Origin: Paraburkholderia diazotrophica
GTDB lineage: Bacteria > Pseudomonadota > Gammaproteobacteria > Burkholderiales > Burkholderiaceae
Reading direction: 5' to 3'
Length of the DNA stretch: 64,000 nucleotides
Assembly: GCF_900108945.1 (NCBI RefSeq)
Contig: NZ_FNYE01000029.1
Location: forward strand, 35,468 to 99,467
A program made the translations under genes and the position numbers. This document shows positions 53,358-62,948 of the stretch, one piece after another. The notes under the pieces are model-generated. The model worked only from the letters and a program-made list of their open reading frames with translations, was not told the origin of the DNA and did not search any database. The number at the start of each line of letters is the position of its first letter. The stretch's first letter is position 1.

Positions 53358-54342
53358 AGGCGTATTGAAGAGCGCGCTCCTGCTGATGTCGATCGGCGAG
53401 GAAGAGGCGGCTCAGGTATTCAAGTTTCTCGGCCCGCGCGAGGTCCAGAAGATCGGCGTCGCGATGGCGTCGCTGAAGAACATCACGCGCGAGCAGATCG
53501 ACGAGGTGCTGCACGAGTTCGTCGCGGAAGCCGACAAGCACACCGCCCTGTCGCTGGATTCGAACGAGTACATCCGCTCCGTGCTGACGAAGGCGCTCGG
53601 CGACGACAAGGCAGGCGCGATCATCGACCGCATCCTGCAGGGCAGCGACACGAGCGGCATCGAAGGGCTCAAGTGGATGGACTCGGGCGCCGTCGCCGAG
53701 CTGATCAAGAACGAGCACCCGCAGATCATCGCGACGATTCTCGTGCATCTGGACCGCGATCAGGCGTCGGAGATCGTCTCCTGCTTCACCGAGCGCCTGC
53801 GCAACGACGTGCTGCTGCGCATCGCGACGCTCGACGGCATTCAGCCCGCCGCGCTGCGCGAACTCGACGATGTGCTGACGGGCCTGCTCTCGGGCAGCGA
53901 CAACCTGAAGCGCAGCCCGATGGGCGGCATCCGGACGGCGGCGGAAATTCTCAACTTCCTGCCGAGCAACCACGAAGAGTCCGTCATCGACAACGTCCGC
54001 CAGTACGACGCCGAACTCGCGCAGAAGATCATCGACCAGATGTTCGTGTTCGACAACCTGCTCGACCTGGAAGACCGCGCGATCCAGCTGCTGCTGAAGG
54101 AAGTGGAGTCGGAAACGCTGATCATCTCGCTGAAGGGCGCGCAGCCCGCGCTGCGCCAGAAGTTCCTGTCGAACATGTCGCAGCGCGCAGCCGAGCTGCT
54201 CGCGGAAGACCTCGACGCGCGCGGCCCGGTGCGCGTGTCGGAAGTGGAAACGCAACAGCGCAAGATCCTGCAGGTCGTGCGCAATCTCGCCGAATCGGGA
54301 GCGATCGTGATCGGCGGCAAGGCGGAAGATGCGTATGTCTGA
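53347..54342 (+). CDS. fliG: flagellar motor switch protein FliG
   Basis: The torque-facing switch protein, 331 residues, usual length. The E-H-P-Q-I-I-A-T-I-L motif of the middle domain and the C-terminal R-A-A-E-L-L-A-E-D-L stretch with charged torque residues are present. It overlaps fliF and, by 14 bases, fliH. Confidence 0.98.
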   Translation: MSTEGVLKSALLLMSIGEEEAAQVFKFLGPREVQKIGVAMASLKNITREQIDEVLHEFVAEADKHTALSLDSNEYIRSVLTKALGDDKAGAIIDRILQGSDTSGIEGLKWMDSGAVAELIKNEHPQIIATILVHLDRDQASEIVSCFTERLRNDVLLRIATLDGIQPAALRELDDVLTGLLSGSDNLKRSPMGGIRTAAEILNFLPSNHEESVIDNVRQYDAELAQKIIDQMFVFDNLLDLEDRAIQLLLKEVESETLIISLKGAQPALRQKFLSNMSQRAAELLAEDLDARGPVRVSEVETQQRKILQVVRNLAESGAIVIGGKAEDAYV

Positions 54343-55003
54343 CCACGATCCCGTGCGCGAGGAAAGCCGCCCGGCCTACCAGCGCTGGGAGATGGCCTCG
54401 TTCGACCCGGTGCCCGAGCCGGACCCCGTCGACGACGGCGCGTTCGAAGCCGAGCTGGAACGCCTGCGCGAAGCGGCGCATGCGCAAGGCGTCGCATCCG
54501 GCCATGTCGCCGGCCAGGCGCTCGGCTATCAGGCCGGCTACGAGCAGGGCCGCGCGCAGGGCTTCGATCAGGGTCAGGCGGAAGCGCGCGCGGAAGCCGC
54601 GCAGCTCGCCGCGCTCGCCGAAACCTTCAAGGCAGCGCTCGACAACGCGCAGCACGAACTGTCCGAAACGATCGTCGCGCTCGCACTCGACATCGCGCAA
54701 CAAGTGGTGCGCCAGCACGTGCAGCACGATCCGACGGCGCTCATCGCCGCCGCGCGTGAAGTGATGGAGACGGAACCGGCGCTGATCGGCGCGCCCGCTC
54801 TGATCGTGAGCCCCGCCGATCTGCCCGTCGTTGAAGCGTATCTGCTCGAAGAATTGCAGACGCGCGGCTGGACCGTGCGCACCGATCCCGCGATCGAACG
54901 CGGCGGCTGCCGCGCGATTTCCACGACGGGCGAAGTGGACGCCGGCATCGGCACGCGCTGGGAGCGCGTCGCCGCCGCGCTCGGCAAGGCAAGCACATGG
55001 TAA
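54329..55003 (+). CDS. fliH: flagellar assembly protein FliH
   Basis: Regulator of the export ATPase, 224 residues. The middle has G-x-x-x-G-type helices (G-Y-Q-A-G-Y-E-Q-G-R-A-Q-G-F-D-Q-G) typical of FliH, and the C-terminal half the FliH/YscL-like domain (A-L-D-I-A-Q-Q-V-V). Start at ATG 54329 or, equally likely, 54335 (MSDHDPV). Overlaps fliG by 14 and fliI by 7 bases. Confidence 0.94.
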   Translation: MRMSDHDPVREESRPAYQRWEMASFDPVPEPDPVDDGAFEAELERLREAAHAQGVASGHVAGQALGYQAGYEQGRAQGFDQGQAEARAEAAQLAALAETFKAALDNAQHELSETIVALALDIAQQVVRQHVQHDPTALIAAAREVMETEPALIGAPALIVSPADLPVVEAYLLEELQTRGWTVRTDPAIERGGCRAISTTGEVDAGIGTRWERVAAALGKASTW

Positions 55004-56658
55004 AGCCGACCATCGAAGACATTCAGCACAGCGACCTCACGCCGCTCGAGCGCGAACTGGCGCTCGCGTCGTTCGGCGCGGAGGCGCTCACCGTCGCGCA
55101 GATGGAAGCGTCGCTCGCGGCGCTGGAATCGGCGATTTCGTCGGCTCATGCGGGCGCCGACGTGACCACGTCCGATACAGCCGGCGCCGGCGCGAGCGCA
55201 CCACATCCCGCCGCGCATCCCCTTGCTGCGCCCGCGAGCCGCGAGTCGGCGCCGCCCCCAAAGCGCACGCCCGACCCCGCGCTCGCCAGCAATCCGCATC
55301 TGCAAGCCTGGCGCGCGCGCCTGAACGGCTTGCGCGAACGCAACCAGATCGCGCGGCCGCTGCGCGCGTGCGGACGTCTGACGCGCGCGGCCGGTCTCGT
55401 GCTCGAAGCCGTCGGGCTGCGGCTGGCCGTCGGTGCCGAAGTGATGATTGAACTGCCGCCGGGCAGCACGCGCACGATGGCGGAAGCCGAAGTGGTCGGC
55501 TTTTCCGGCGACAAGCTCTTTCTGATGCCGACGACGGAGGTCGCCGGGCTGCTGCCCGGCGCGCGCGTCTATCCGCTCGAAACCGCGCCCATCGCCGATC
55601 CGATGGCGGGCGCGAAGCGTCTGCCCGTCGGCTGGGAGCTGCTCGGCCGCGTGGTCGATGCGTCGGGCAAGCCGCTCGACGGCTTCGGCCCGCTCGACGC
55701 GCGCAACGACGCGCCCCTCACCGCGCCGACCATCAATCCGCTGCACCGCGAGCCGATCCATAAGGTGCTCGACGTCGGCGTGCGCGCGATCAATGCGCTG
55801 CTCACCGTCGGACGCGGGCAGCGCATGGGCCTGTTCGCCGGTTCGGGCGTCGGCAAGTCGGTGCTGCTCGGCACGATGGCGCGCTACACGAGCGCGGAAG
55901 TGATCGTGATCGGGCTGATCGGCGAACGCGGACGCGAAGTGAAGGAGTTCATCGAGCAGATTCTCGGCGAGGACGGTCTCGCGCGTTCTGTCGTCGTGGC
56001 CGCGCCCGCCGACGTGTCGCCGCTCCTGCGCATGCAGGGCGCCGCGTACGCGACGTCGCTCGCCGAATATTTCCGCGATCAGGGCAAGCACGTGCTCTTG
56101 CTGATGGATTCGCTGACGCGCTACGCGATGGCGCAGCGTGAAATCGCGCTCGCGATCGGCGAGCCGCCCGCGACGAAAGGCTATCCGCCGTCGGTGTTCG
56201 CGAAGCTGCCCGCGCTCGTCGAGCGCACGGGCAACGGCCCCGAAGGCGGCGGCTCGATCACCGCGTTCTATACCGTGCTGACGGAAGGCGACGACCAGCA
56301 GGACCCGATCGCCGATTCGGCGCGCGCGATTCTCGACGGCCATATCGTGCTGTCGCGCGCGCTCGCCGAAGCGGGCCACTATCCCGCGATCGACATCGAA
56401 GCGTCGATCAGCCGCGCGATGACGTCGCTCATCAGCGACGCGCATCTCGACCGCACGCGCCAGTTCAAGCAGATGCTGTCGCGCTATCAGCGCAACCGTG
56501 ATCTGATCAACGTCGGCGCGTATTCGGCGGGACGCGACGGCGTGCTCGACCGCGCGATCGCGCTGTATCCGCGCATGGAAGCGTTCCTGCAACAAGGTTT
56601 TCGCGAAAGCGCCGGGTTCGAAACCAGCGTCGCGCACCTCGACTCGCTGTTCGGTTAA
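54997..56658 (+). CDS. fliI: flagellum-specific ATP synthase FliI
   Basis: The export ATPase, 553 residues, with an N-terminal extension of about 90 residues that is Ala/Pro-rich. Walker A is G-S-G-V-G-K-S-V, Walker B L-L-M-D-S, and the catalytic L-I-G-E-R-G-R-E segment is present. It is an F1-beta-like hexameric ATPase. Starts inside the fliH end. Confidence 0.97.
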   Translation: MVKPTIEDIQHSDLTPLERELALASFGAEALTVAQMEASLAALESAISSAHAGADVTTSDTAGAGASAPHPAAHPLAAPASRESAPPPKRTPDPALASNPHLQAWRARLNGLRERNQIARPLRACGRLTRAAGLVLEAVGLRLAVGAEVMIELPPGSTRTMAEAEVVGFSGDKLFLMPTTEVAGLLPGARVYPLETAPIADPMAGAKRLPVGWELLGRVVDASGKPLDGFGPLDARNDAPLTAPTINPLHREPIHKVLDVGVRAINALLTVGRGQRMGLFAGSGVGKSVLLGTMARYTSAEVIVIGLIGERGREVKEFIEQILGEDGLARSVVVAAPADVSPLLRMQGAAYATSLAEYFRDQGKHVLLLMDSLTRYAMAQREIALAIGEPPATKGYPPSVFAKLPALVERTGNGPEGGGSITAFYTVLTEGDDQQDPIADSARAILDGHIVLSRALAEAGHYPAIDIEASISRAMTSLISDAHLDRTRQFKQMLSRYQRNRDLINVGAYSAGRDGVLDRAIALYPRMEAFLQQGFRESAGFETSVAHLDSLFG

Positions 56659-56667
56659 GGAGACTGA

Positions 56668-57117
56668 ATGAGCAAGCACTTTCCGATCAAGACGCTAATC
56701 GGCCTCGCGCAAGACGACGTCGATGCCGCCGCGCGCAAGCTCGGCCGCGTGCAGCGCGAGCGCAACGAGATCGAAACGCAACTGAATTCGCTGATCGAGT
56801 ACCGCGACGAATATCACCGCCGCTTTACGGAAACGGCGAAGGCCGGGATGCCCGCCGGCAACATGCGCAATTTCCAGGCATTCATCGACACGCTCGATGC
56901 CGCGATCGAACAGCAGCGTCAGTTGCTGGCCGCCGCGACGGCGCGCGTCGAAGCAGCGAAGCCCGAGTGGCAGCGCAGCAAGCAGAAGCTCGGCTCTTAC
57001 GAAGTGCTCGAAGCGCGCGGCATCGCGGCGCAAGCGCGGGCGGAGGCACGCCGCGAGCAACGGGACGCCGACGAGCACGGCGCACGAATTCTCCGGATGC
57101 GGGCGGAAGGCGCATGA
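56668..57117 (+). CDS. fliJ: flagellar export protein FliJ
   Basis: A 149-residue coiled-coil protein that links the ATPase to the export gate. The sequence is almost entirely helical with charged heptads (V-Q-R-E-R-N-E-I-E-T-Q-L). Nine bases behind fliI, with AAGGAGAC ahead of the ATG. Confidence 0.93.
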   Translation: MSKHFPIKTLIGLAQDDVDAAARKLGRVQRERNEIETQLNSLIEYRDEYHRRFTETAKAGMPAGNMRNFQAFIDTLDAAIEQQRQLLAAATARVEAAKPEWQRSKQKLGSYEVLEARGIAAQARAEARREQRDADEHGARILRMRAEGA

Positions 57118-57173
57118 AGCGCGCTTCCGCGCATCGCGCGCAACGGGACTGACACGACCAAACGAGATTTACC

Positions 57174-58691
57174 ATGTCGCCTCTTTCACTGATCAACTCG
57201 CTGCTCGGCGCAACGAGCGGCACATCGGGCAGCAGCGCATCGAATGGCGCAAGCGCGAGCAGCGCGCTGCCCTTCTCGACGACGCTGCAACAAAGCATCG
57301 ACGCGCAGAATCAGGCAGCCGCCTTGGCGGCGCCTTCCACGTCTGCTTCGCCGGCTCCCAGCGCGGCTCCATCGACATCGGCATCGAACGGTGCGACGGC
57401 TGCGACGGGTGCGAGCAATTCCAGTGTGCACGACGCGCCGCCGCCCGCCGATGCATCGAAGGACGCGAGCACGGCCGACAGCTCGAACAACACCGACAGC
57501 ACGAAGTCCGCGAGCCAGACGGGCGGCGCGCAGCAGACGACATCGACGGACGCTGCGAACGGCAAGGACAAGAGCGACTCCGCGTCGAAGCAGAACGGCG
57601 ACGCGCCGACCACCAGCGCGGCCACGGCTGAAACGGCGGCTGCGGCAGCAGCGGCAGCTCAGGCACAGGCCCAGGCCCAGGCGAGCAGCGCGGCAAATGC
57701 AGCAAACGCAGCGGCCACAGCCGACAGCGACACGCAGCCGACGACACCCGCCACCGCGCCTGTCGCCGGCAACACGACGACGCCCGTCATCCAGACGCCG
57801 TCGAAAAAGATCGCATCGCTCGATCCGAAAGCGACGCAAGACGCGCTGCAAGCAGCGTTCGCCGCGATGTCCAACGGCCAGGGCGCGGCGCCCGCGATGA
57901 ACGCGGCGTCCGCGAAGGCGGGCACGCCTGCTACGGTTGACGCGACGCTCGGCGGCCACGGCGCGAACGCCGGCAAGGGCCTGACGATCGGCGATTTCCA
58001 CGGCGCGAAGGGCGACACTGCATCGACGAACTCAACAGCCACCACGGCCGCCGCTTCCACCGGGACCGCGACGCCGCAAAGTCCCGCCGAAGCGCTTGCG
58101 GCCGCGACCGCGAGCGCGCCGCAGAACGCTTCCGCTGCGCCCGCGGCCGGCGCGAACGACGCGCTTGCCGCGACTCAGGCGGCAGCGGCGACGGCATCGA
58201 CGGTTGCGAGCCAGGCCTCCAATCCCGCGACGGCCGCGATGGCGAACGCGGTCGCGCCGCATGTCGGCACGTCCGACTGGGAAGACGCGTTCAGCCAGAA
58301 GGTCGTGTTCCTCACCAGTGCGCATCAGCAGTCGGCGGAACTCACGCTGAACCCGCGCGACCTCGGGCCGCTACAGGTCGTCCTCCAGGTTGCCGATAAC
58401 CATGCACATGCCCTCTTCGTTTCGCAGCATCAGCAGGTGCGCGACGCGGTCGAAGCCGCGCTGCCGAAACTGCGCGAAGCGATGGAACAAGGCGGCATCG
58501 GGTTGGGAAGCGCAAGCGTCAGCGACGGCTTTGCCCGGCAGACCGGCCAGCAGGGCGACGAGCGCAGAGGCAGCGCGCGCGGCGGCCGGGGCGGCAGCCG
58601 TGGCGACGCGGGTATCGGCGTCGCGGACAGCGCGACGGCCGTGAACGTGCCCGTGCGCCGCACCGTCGGACTCGTCGACACGTTCGCCTGA
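57174..58691 (+). CDS. fliK: flagellar hook-length control protein FliK
   Basis: The 505-residue secreted ruler. About 350 residues are low-complexity Ala/Ser/Thr/Gln-rich, as expected for the extended ruler part. The C-terminal Flg_hook domain reads A-E-L-T-L-N-P-R-D-L-G-P-L-Q-V-V-L-Q-V, then R-E-A-M-E-Q-G-G-I-G-L. It is the last gene of the fliFGHIJK run. A second, shorter FliK-like protein is encoded at 48497-49909. Confidence 0.93.
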   Translation: MSPLSLINSLLGATSGTSGSSASNGASASSALPFSTTLQQSIDAQNQAAALAAPSTSASPAPSAAPSTSASNGATAATGASNSSVHDAPPPADASKDASTADSSNNTDSTKSASQTGGAQQTTSTDAANGKDKSDSASKQNGDAPTTSAATAETAAAAAAAAQAQAQAQASSAANAANAAATADSDTQPTTPATAPVAGNTTTPVIQTPSKKIASLDPKATQDALQAAFAAMSNGQGAAPAMNAASAKAGTPATVDATLGGHGANAGKGLTIGDFHGAKGDTASTNSTATTAAASTGTATPQSPAEALAAATASAPQNASAAPAAGANDALAATQAAAATASTVASQASNPATAAMANAVAPHVGTSDWEDAFSQKVVFLTSAHQQSAELTLNPRDLGPLQVVLQVADNHAHALFVSQHQQVRDAVEAALPKLREAMEQGGIGLGSASVSDGFARQTGQQGDERRGSARGGRGGSRGDAGIGVADSATAVNVPVRRTVGLVDTFA

Positions 58692-59098
58692 TTCTGCGCG
58701 CACAGCGCAAGCGGCTCGCCGTGAGGGCGGCGGCCGCGCCGTGCTTCCCTGATAACGATTGAAGGCATGCGTCGCGCGCGAAGCCCGCGCGCGCATGCCG
58801 ATGATGAAAACGACAGGAGCTTTCAGCGCACGGCCACGCGATGCACGGGTAAGACAAGGTATCGCGCCTGCATCCGCATCACAGCCATCTCTGAACTCAC
58901 GGCAGCAGCCACGGCGGTCGCCGGCCGGGACATCACGCGCGGCATGCGGCTCGCCGCGCCCCGCGTCGATGAACGATCGCGAAAGTGGCCGGAACGAAGC
59001 AAACAAACGAGCTAAACGTGAATATCCCTTCTTTTCGACCCATCGCGGCACTGTCAGACACCTGAAAATTCACCTACAGCATTGAGGCAATCAATTCC
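58692..59098. other. non-coding region between fliK and fliL
   Basis: 407 bases without a supported gene. A GC-rich hairpin GGCATGC / GCATGCC (58764-58799) has no T-run. The interval marks the break between the fliFGHIJK and fliLMNOPQR runs and should carry the promoter of the second; I recognise no clear sigma-28 or sigma-54 element. Confidence 0.5.
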
Positions 59099-59602
59099 AT
59101 GGCATCCACGACCGCAACCCAGCAAGCCAACACGAAGCCCTCGTCCCCGGGCCTCGTCAACCGCATTGTGGTGATCCTGCTGATCGCGCTGGTCGCGGCA
59201 GGCGCAGCCGGCGCAGCCACCTGGTTCTTCATGTCGAAGCGCGCGCCCTCCGCCGCGATGGCGGCAGGACCCGTGATCGCGGCCGCTCCCATCTTCTTCC
59301 CGCTCGAATCGATGACGGTGAACCTGCAATCCGAAGACGGCCAGTTGCACTACCTGCGCATCGGCCTGACGCTGAAGCTCGCCGACCAGCGGGTGCAGGA
59401 GCATCTGACCGAACACATGCCCGAGATCCGCAGCCGCGTGCTGCTCGCGCTATCGGCGAAACATCCTGATGAACTCGCGACGCTCGACGGCAAGAAGACG
59501 CTCGCGAAGGAACTCGAAACGCTGGTCGAACAGCCGACCGAGCCCAATGGCCAGCAGGTGCGCGTCGAAGACGTGCTGTTCACCGAATTCGTCGTCCAGT
59601 AA
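59099..59602 (+). CDS. fliL: flagellar basal body-associated protein FliL
   Basis: A 167-residue protein with one N-terminal membrane helix (R-I-V-V-I-L-L-I-A-L-V-A-A-G-A-A-G) and a periplasmic domain showing F-F-P-L-E-S-M-T-V-N-L and L-R-I-G-L-T-L. It sits with the stator and supports motor function. First gene of the fliLMNOPQR run. Confidence 0.95.
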   Translation: MASTTATQQANTKPSSPGLVNRIVVILLIALVAAGAAGAATWFFMSKRAPSAAMAAGPVIAAAPIFFPLESMTVNLQSEDGQLHYLRIGLTLKLADQRVQEHLTEHMPEIRSRVLLALSAKHPDELATLDGKKTLAKELETLVEQPTEPNGQQVRVEDVLFTEFVVQ

Positions 59603-59673
59603 CGGCGCGTCGCGCTGACTGACTTGATCTTGAACCGCGCCATCCATCGCGAAGGGACGCACGAGGAATAGGA

Positions 59674-60672
59674 ATGGGCCACGAAGAGTTCATGTCCCAG
59701 GAGGAGGTCGATGCCCTCCTCAAGGGCGTTACGGGCGAATCCGACTCGCACTCCGGCGAGGCCGACAACGGCGGCGTCCGCCCGTACAACATTGCGACGC
59801 AGGAACGCATCGTCCGCGGCCGGATGCCCGGCCTCGAAATCATCAATGACCGCTTCGCGCGACTCTTGCGCGTCGGCATTTTCAACTTCATGCGGCGCAC
59901 GGCGGAAATTTCCGTCGGCCAGGTGAAGGTGCAGAAGTACAGCGAATTCACGCGCAACCTGCCGATCCCGACGAACCTGAACCTCGTCCACGTGAAGCCG
60001 CTGCGCGGCACGTCGCTGTTCGTGTTCGATCCGAACCTCGTGTTCTTCGTGGTCGACAACCTGTTCGGCGGCGACGGGCGCTTTCATACGCGCGTCGAAG
60101 GCCGCGACTTCACGCAGACCGAGCAGCGCATCATCAGCAAGCTGCTCGGCCTCGTGTTCGAGCACTACGCGACGGCGTGGAAGAGCGTGCGTCCGCTGCA
60201 GTTCGAATACGTGCGCTCGGAGATGCACACGCAGTTCGCAAACGTTGCCACGCCGAACGAGATCGTGATCGTCACGCAGTTCTCGATCGAATTCGGCCCG
60301 ACGGGCGGCACGCTGCACATCTGCATGCCGTACTCGATGATCGAGCCGATCCGCGACGTGCTCTCGTCGCCGATCCAGGGCGAAGCGCTCGAAGTGGACC
60401 GCCGTTGGGTGCGCGTGCTGTCGCAGCAGGTGCAGGCCGCCGAAGTGGAGCTGACGGCCGATCTCGCGCAGATCCCCGTGACGTTCCAGGAGATTCTCAA
60501 CATGAAGGCGGGCGACGTGCTGCCGATCAACGTCCCCGAGCACATCACCGCCAAAGTCGACGGCGTGCCGGTGATGGAATGCGGCTACGGAATTTTCAAT
60601 GGTCAATATGCGTTGCGGGTCCAGAAGATGATCAGCGCAGCGGACACGATGAAGGAAGCGGGATATGACTGA
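59674..60672 (+). CDS. fliM: flagellar motor switch protein FliM
   Basis: The 332-residue C-ring protein that binds CheY-P. The N-terminus has F-M-S-Q-E-E-V-D-A-L-L, the CheY-binding helix region, and the middle domain and C-terminal SpoA domain follow (G-D-V-L-P-I-N-V-P). Overlaps fliN by 8 bases. Confidence 0.98.
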   Translation: MGHEEFMSQEEVDALLKGVTGESDSHSGEADNGGVRPYNIATQERIVRGRMPGLEIINDRFARLLRVGIFNFMRRTAEISVGQVKVQKYSEFTRNLPIPTNLNLVHVKPLRGTSLFVFDPNLVFFVVDNLFGGDGRFHTRVEGRDFTQTEQRIISKLLGLVFEHYATAWKSVRPLQFEYVRSEMHTQFANVATPNEIVIVTQFSIEFGPTGGTLHICMPYSMIEPIRDVLSSPIQGEALEVDRRWVRVLSQQVQAAEVELTADLAQIPVTFQEILNMKAGDVLPINVPEHITAKVDGVPVMECGYGIFNGQYALRVQKMISAADTMKEAGYD

Positions 60673-61129
60673 GCTGAACTCGACACCCGAAATGGACATG
60701 CCGGAAGAATCCAAGGTCAACGATCCGGCGGCGGTCGTCGGCGCCGACGAAACCGCCCTCGACGACTGGGCGAGCGCGCTCGCCGAGCAGAACAACAATC
60801 CGCCCGTGAGCACGAGCACGGCCGGCGTGTTCCAGCCGCTGTCGAAGGTCGAGCCGACCACGACGCGCAACGACATCGACATGATCCTGGACATTCCCGT
60901 CCAGATGACGGTCGAGCTCGGCCGCACGAAGATCGCGATCCGCAACCTGCTGCAACTCGCGCAAGGTTCCGTCGTCGAGCTGGACGGCCTCGCGGGCGAG
61001 CCGATGGATGTGCTCGTCAACGGCTGCCTGATCGCGCAGGGCGAAGTGGTCGTCGTGAACGACAAGTTCGGCATTCGCCTGACCGACATCATTACGCCGT
61101 CCGAGCGTATCCGGAAACTGAATCGATGA
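60665..61129 (+). CDS. fliN: flagellar motor switch protein FliN
   Basis: A 154-residue C-ring protein. The C-terminal SpoA domain reads V-Q-M-T-V-E-L-G-R-T-K, L-L-Q-L-A-Q-G-S-V-V-E-L and G-I-R-L-T-D-I-I. The acidic N-terminal part is variable. Overlaps fliO by four bases. Confidence 0.97.
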   Translation: MTELNSTPEMDMPEESKVNDPAAVVGADETALDDWASALAEQNNNPPVSTSTAGVFQPLSKVEPTTTRNDIDMILDIPVQMTVELGRTKIAIRNLLQLAQGSVVELDGLAGEPMDVLVNGCLIAQGEVVVVNDKFGIRLTDIITPSERIRKLNR

Positions 61130-61749
61130 AACACGCTGTACACCGGGCCGCGTTTTTTGCAGGCGGCGTATCGCTTGCCCGCGCCCGCTTCGTGTCGACG
61201 GTTGTGCTGGCAGGTGTCGCGCTCTACGCAAGCGCGTCGAACCTCGCGCACGCCGCCGACATGAACGCCGTCAACAATGCCGCGAAGATCGCCTCGAACG
61301 TCGGCGCGGGCACGGCGGTGCCGTCGCTCGGCGTCGGCGCCGTATTGCAGACGATCGTAGGGCTTGCCGTCGTGATCGGCCTCGTGTTCGGCTGCGCATG
61401 GCTCGCGCGCCGCTTCGGCCTGCAACCGGGCCAGCGCGGCGGCATCGTGAAGACGATCGGCGGCACATCGCTCGGCGGCAAGGAGCGCGTGGCCGTCGTC
61501 GAGATCGGCGACACGTGGCTCGTGCTCGGCGCGGCGCCCGGCAATGTGCGTCTGTTGCACACGATGCCCGCCGGCTCGGCCACGGGCGGAATCCCTTTCA
61601 CCGGCCCGGCCGCTGCGCCTGGCGCAGCCGGTTCGACCCTCGGCGGCGGTCCCGTCCAGTTGAGCGGCACCTTCGGACAACGCTTTCGCGACGCGCTCAA
61701 ACACGAAGCCAGCAGACGTTTCCAGCGGCGCGCGAGCGGAGAACAGTAA
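61126..61749 (+). CDS. fliO: flagellar biosynthesis protein FliO
   Basis: A 207-residue protein with an N-terminal signal-like segment and a membrane helix (T-I-V-G-L-A-V-V-I-G-L-V-F), then the cytoplasmic FliO domain with G-G-T-S-L-G-G-K-E-R-V-A-V-V-E-I. It helps assemble FliP. Overlaps fliN by four bases; its stop is immediately followed by the fliP ATG. Confidence 0.94.
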   Translation: MKHAVHRAAFFAGGVSLARARFVSTVVLAGVALYASASNLAHAADMNAVNNAAKIASNVGAGTAVPSLGVGAVLQTIVGLAVVIGLVFGCAWLARRFGLQPGQRGGIVKTIGGTSLGGKERVAVVEIGDTWLVLGAAPGNVRLLHTMPAGSATGGIPFTGPAAAPGAAGSTLGGGPVQLSGTFGQRFRDALKHEASRRFQRRASGEQ

Positions 61750-62631
61750 ATGCAGTACGACCGATCTGACGCGCAGCGCGGCTGCGCTCGGGGTTTCCAC
61801 GCCCCTTTCCATGTATCTTCCCGCGCCACTTCTTCGGCGCCCGCTTCGATGTCGATTCCCTTCGTGAAACGTGCAGCGCATGTTGCGTCGCGTGCCGCGC
61901 CGTTCGCCGTGCCCGCGCTGATGCTCGCGCTGCCGACGCTCTCGTTCGCGCAGACGGCGGGCTTGCCCGCGTTCAACACGAGCCCCGGCCCGAACGGCGG
62001 CACGACCTACTCGCTGAGCGTGCAGACGATGCTGCTGCTCACGATGCTGTCGTTCCTGCCCGCGATGGTGCTGATGATGACGAGCTTCACGCGCATCATC
62101 ATCGTGCTGTCGCTGCTGCGCCAGGCGCTCGGCGCGCCGACGACGCCGCCCAACCAGGTGCTGGTCGGGCTCGCGCTGTTTCTGACGCTGTTCGTGATGT
62201 CGCCCGTGCTGGACAAGGCGTATAACGATGGCTACAAGCCTTTCTCCGAAGGCACGATCCAGATGGACGAAGCGGTGAAGCGCGGCGTCGCGCCGTTCAA
62301 GGCGTTCATGCTGAAGCAGACCCGCGAGAGCGATCTCGCGCTCTTCGCGCGCATCTCGCACGCCGCGCCGATGCAAGGCCCGGAAGACGTGCCGCTGTCG
62401 CTGCTGGTGCCGTCGTTCGTGACGAGCGAGCTGAAGACGGGCTTCCAGATCGGCTTCACCGTGTTCATTCCGTTCGTGATCATCGACATGGTGGTGGCGA
62501 GCGTGCTGATGTCGATGGGCATGATGATGATCTCGCCCGCGACCATCTCGCTGCCCTTCAAGCTGATGCTGTTCGTGCTGGTCGACGGATGGCAGCTGAT
62601 CGTCGGCTCGCTTGCGCAGAGCTTCACCTGA
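61750..62631 (+). CDS. fliP: flagellar biosynthetic protein FliP
   Basis: Core subunit of the export gate, 293 residues from the ATG at 61750, which has GGAGAA nine bases ahead within the fliO end. An inner ATG at 61849 would give the common length of about 260 residues and a cleaner signal peptide (A-L-P-T-L-S-F-A-Q), but lacks a clear leader. Membrane helices and the family's T-S-F-T-R-I-I-I-V and V-D-G-W-Q-L motifs are present. Confidence 0.96.
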   Translation: MQYDRSDAQRGCARGFHAPFHVSSRATSSAPASMSIPFVKRAAHVASRAAPFAVPALMLALPTLSFAQTAGLPAFNTSPGPNGGTTYSLSVQTMLLLTMLSFLPAMVLMMTSFTRIIIVLSLLRQALGAPTTPPNQVLVGLALFLTLFVMSPVLDKAYNDGYKPFSEGTIQMDEAVKRGVAPFKAFMLKQTRESDLALFARISHAAPMQGPEDVPLSLLVPSFVTSELKTGFQIGFTVFIPFVIIDMVVASVLMSMGMMMISPATISLPFKLMLFVLVDGWQLIVGSLAQSFT

Positions 62632-62650
62632 TACCCGGAAGACTGACGCC

Positions 62651-62920
62651 ATGACACCCGAAACCGTCACCACGCTCGCGCACGATGCGATGTACATCGC
62701 GCTGCTGCTGGCCGCACCGCCGCTTTTCGTGGGACTGATCGTCGGTCTCGTCGTGAGTCTTTTCCAGGCCGCGACGCAGATCAACGAAGCCACGCTGTCG
62801 TTCATTCCGAAGCTGTTCGCGATCGCCGTGACGCTCGTGCTGATCGGCCCGTGGATGCTCGCGAAGATGCTCGACTACATGCGCCACATGTTCACGAGCA
62901 TTCCGACGCTCGCCAACTGA
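62651..62920 (+). CDS. fliQ: flagellar biosynthetic protein FliQ
   Basis: An 89-residue export-gate subunit with two membrane helices and the family's S-L-F-Q-A-A-T-Q-I-N-E-A-T-L-S-F-I-P-K motif. The ATG at 62651 gives the standard length; the upstream in-frame ATG at 62612 is not used. Confidence 0.97.
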   Translation: MTPETVTTLAHDAMYIALLLAAPPLFVGLIVGLVVSLFQAATQINEATLSFIPKLFAIAVTLVLIGPWMLAKMLDYMRHMFTSIPTLAN

Positions 62921-62948
62921 GCGCGCTTCTTTTTTTCTTCGACGCACG

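Noticed and set aside
59350..62805. Very long open frame on the minus strand across fliL-fliP
   Set aside because: It is an antisense shadow of GC-rich flagellar genes, rich in Arg/His/Ala with no family features; the plus-strand genes are all clear.
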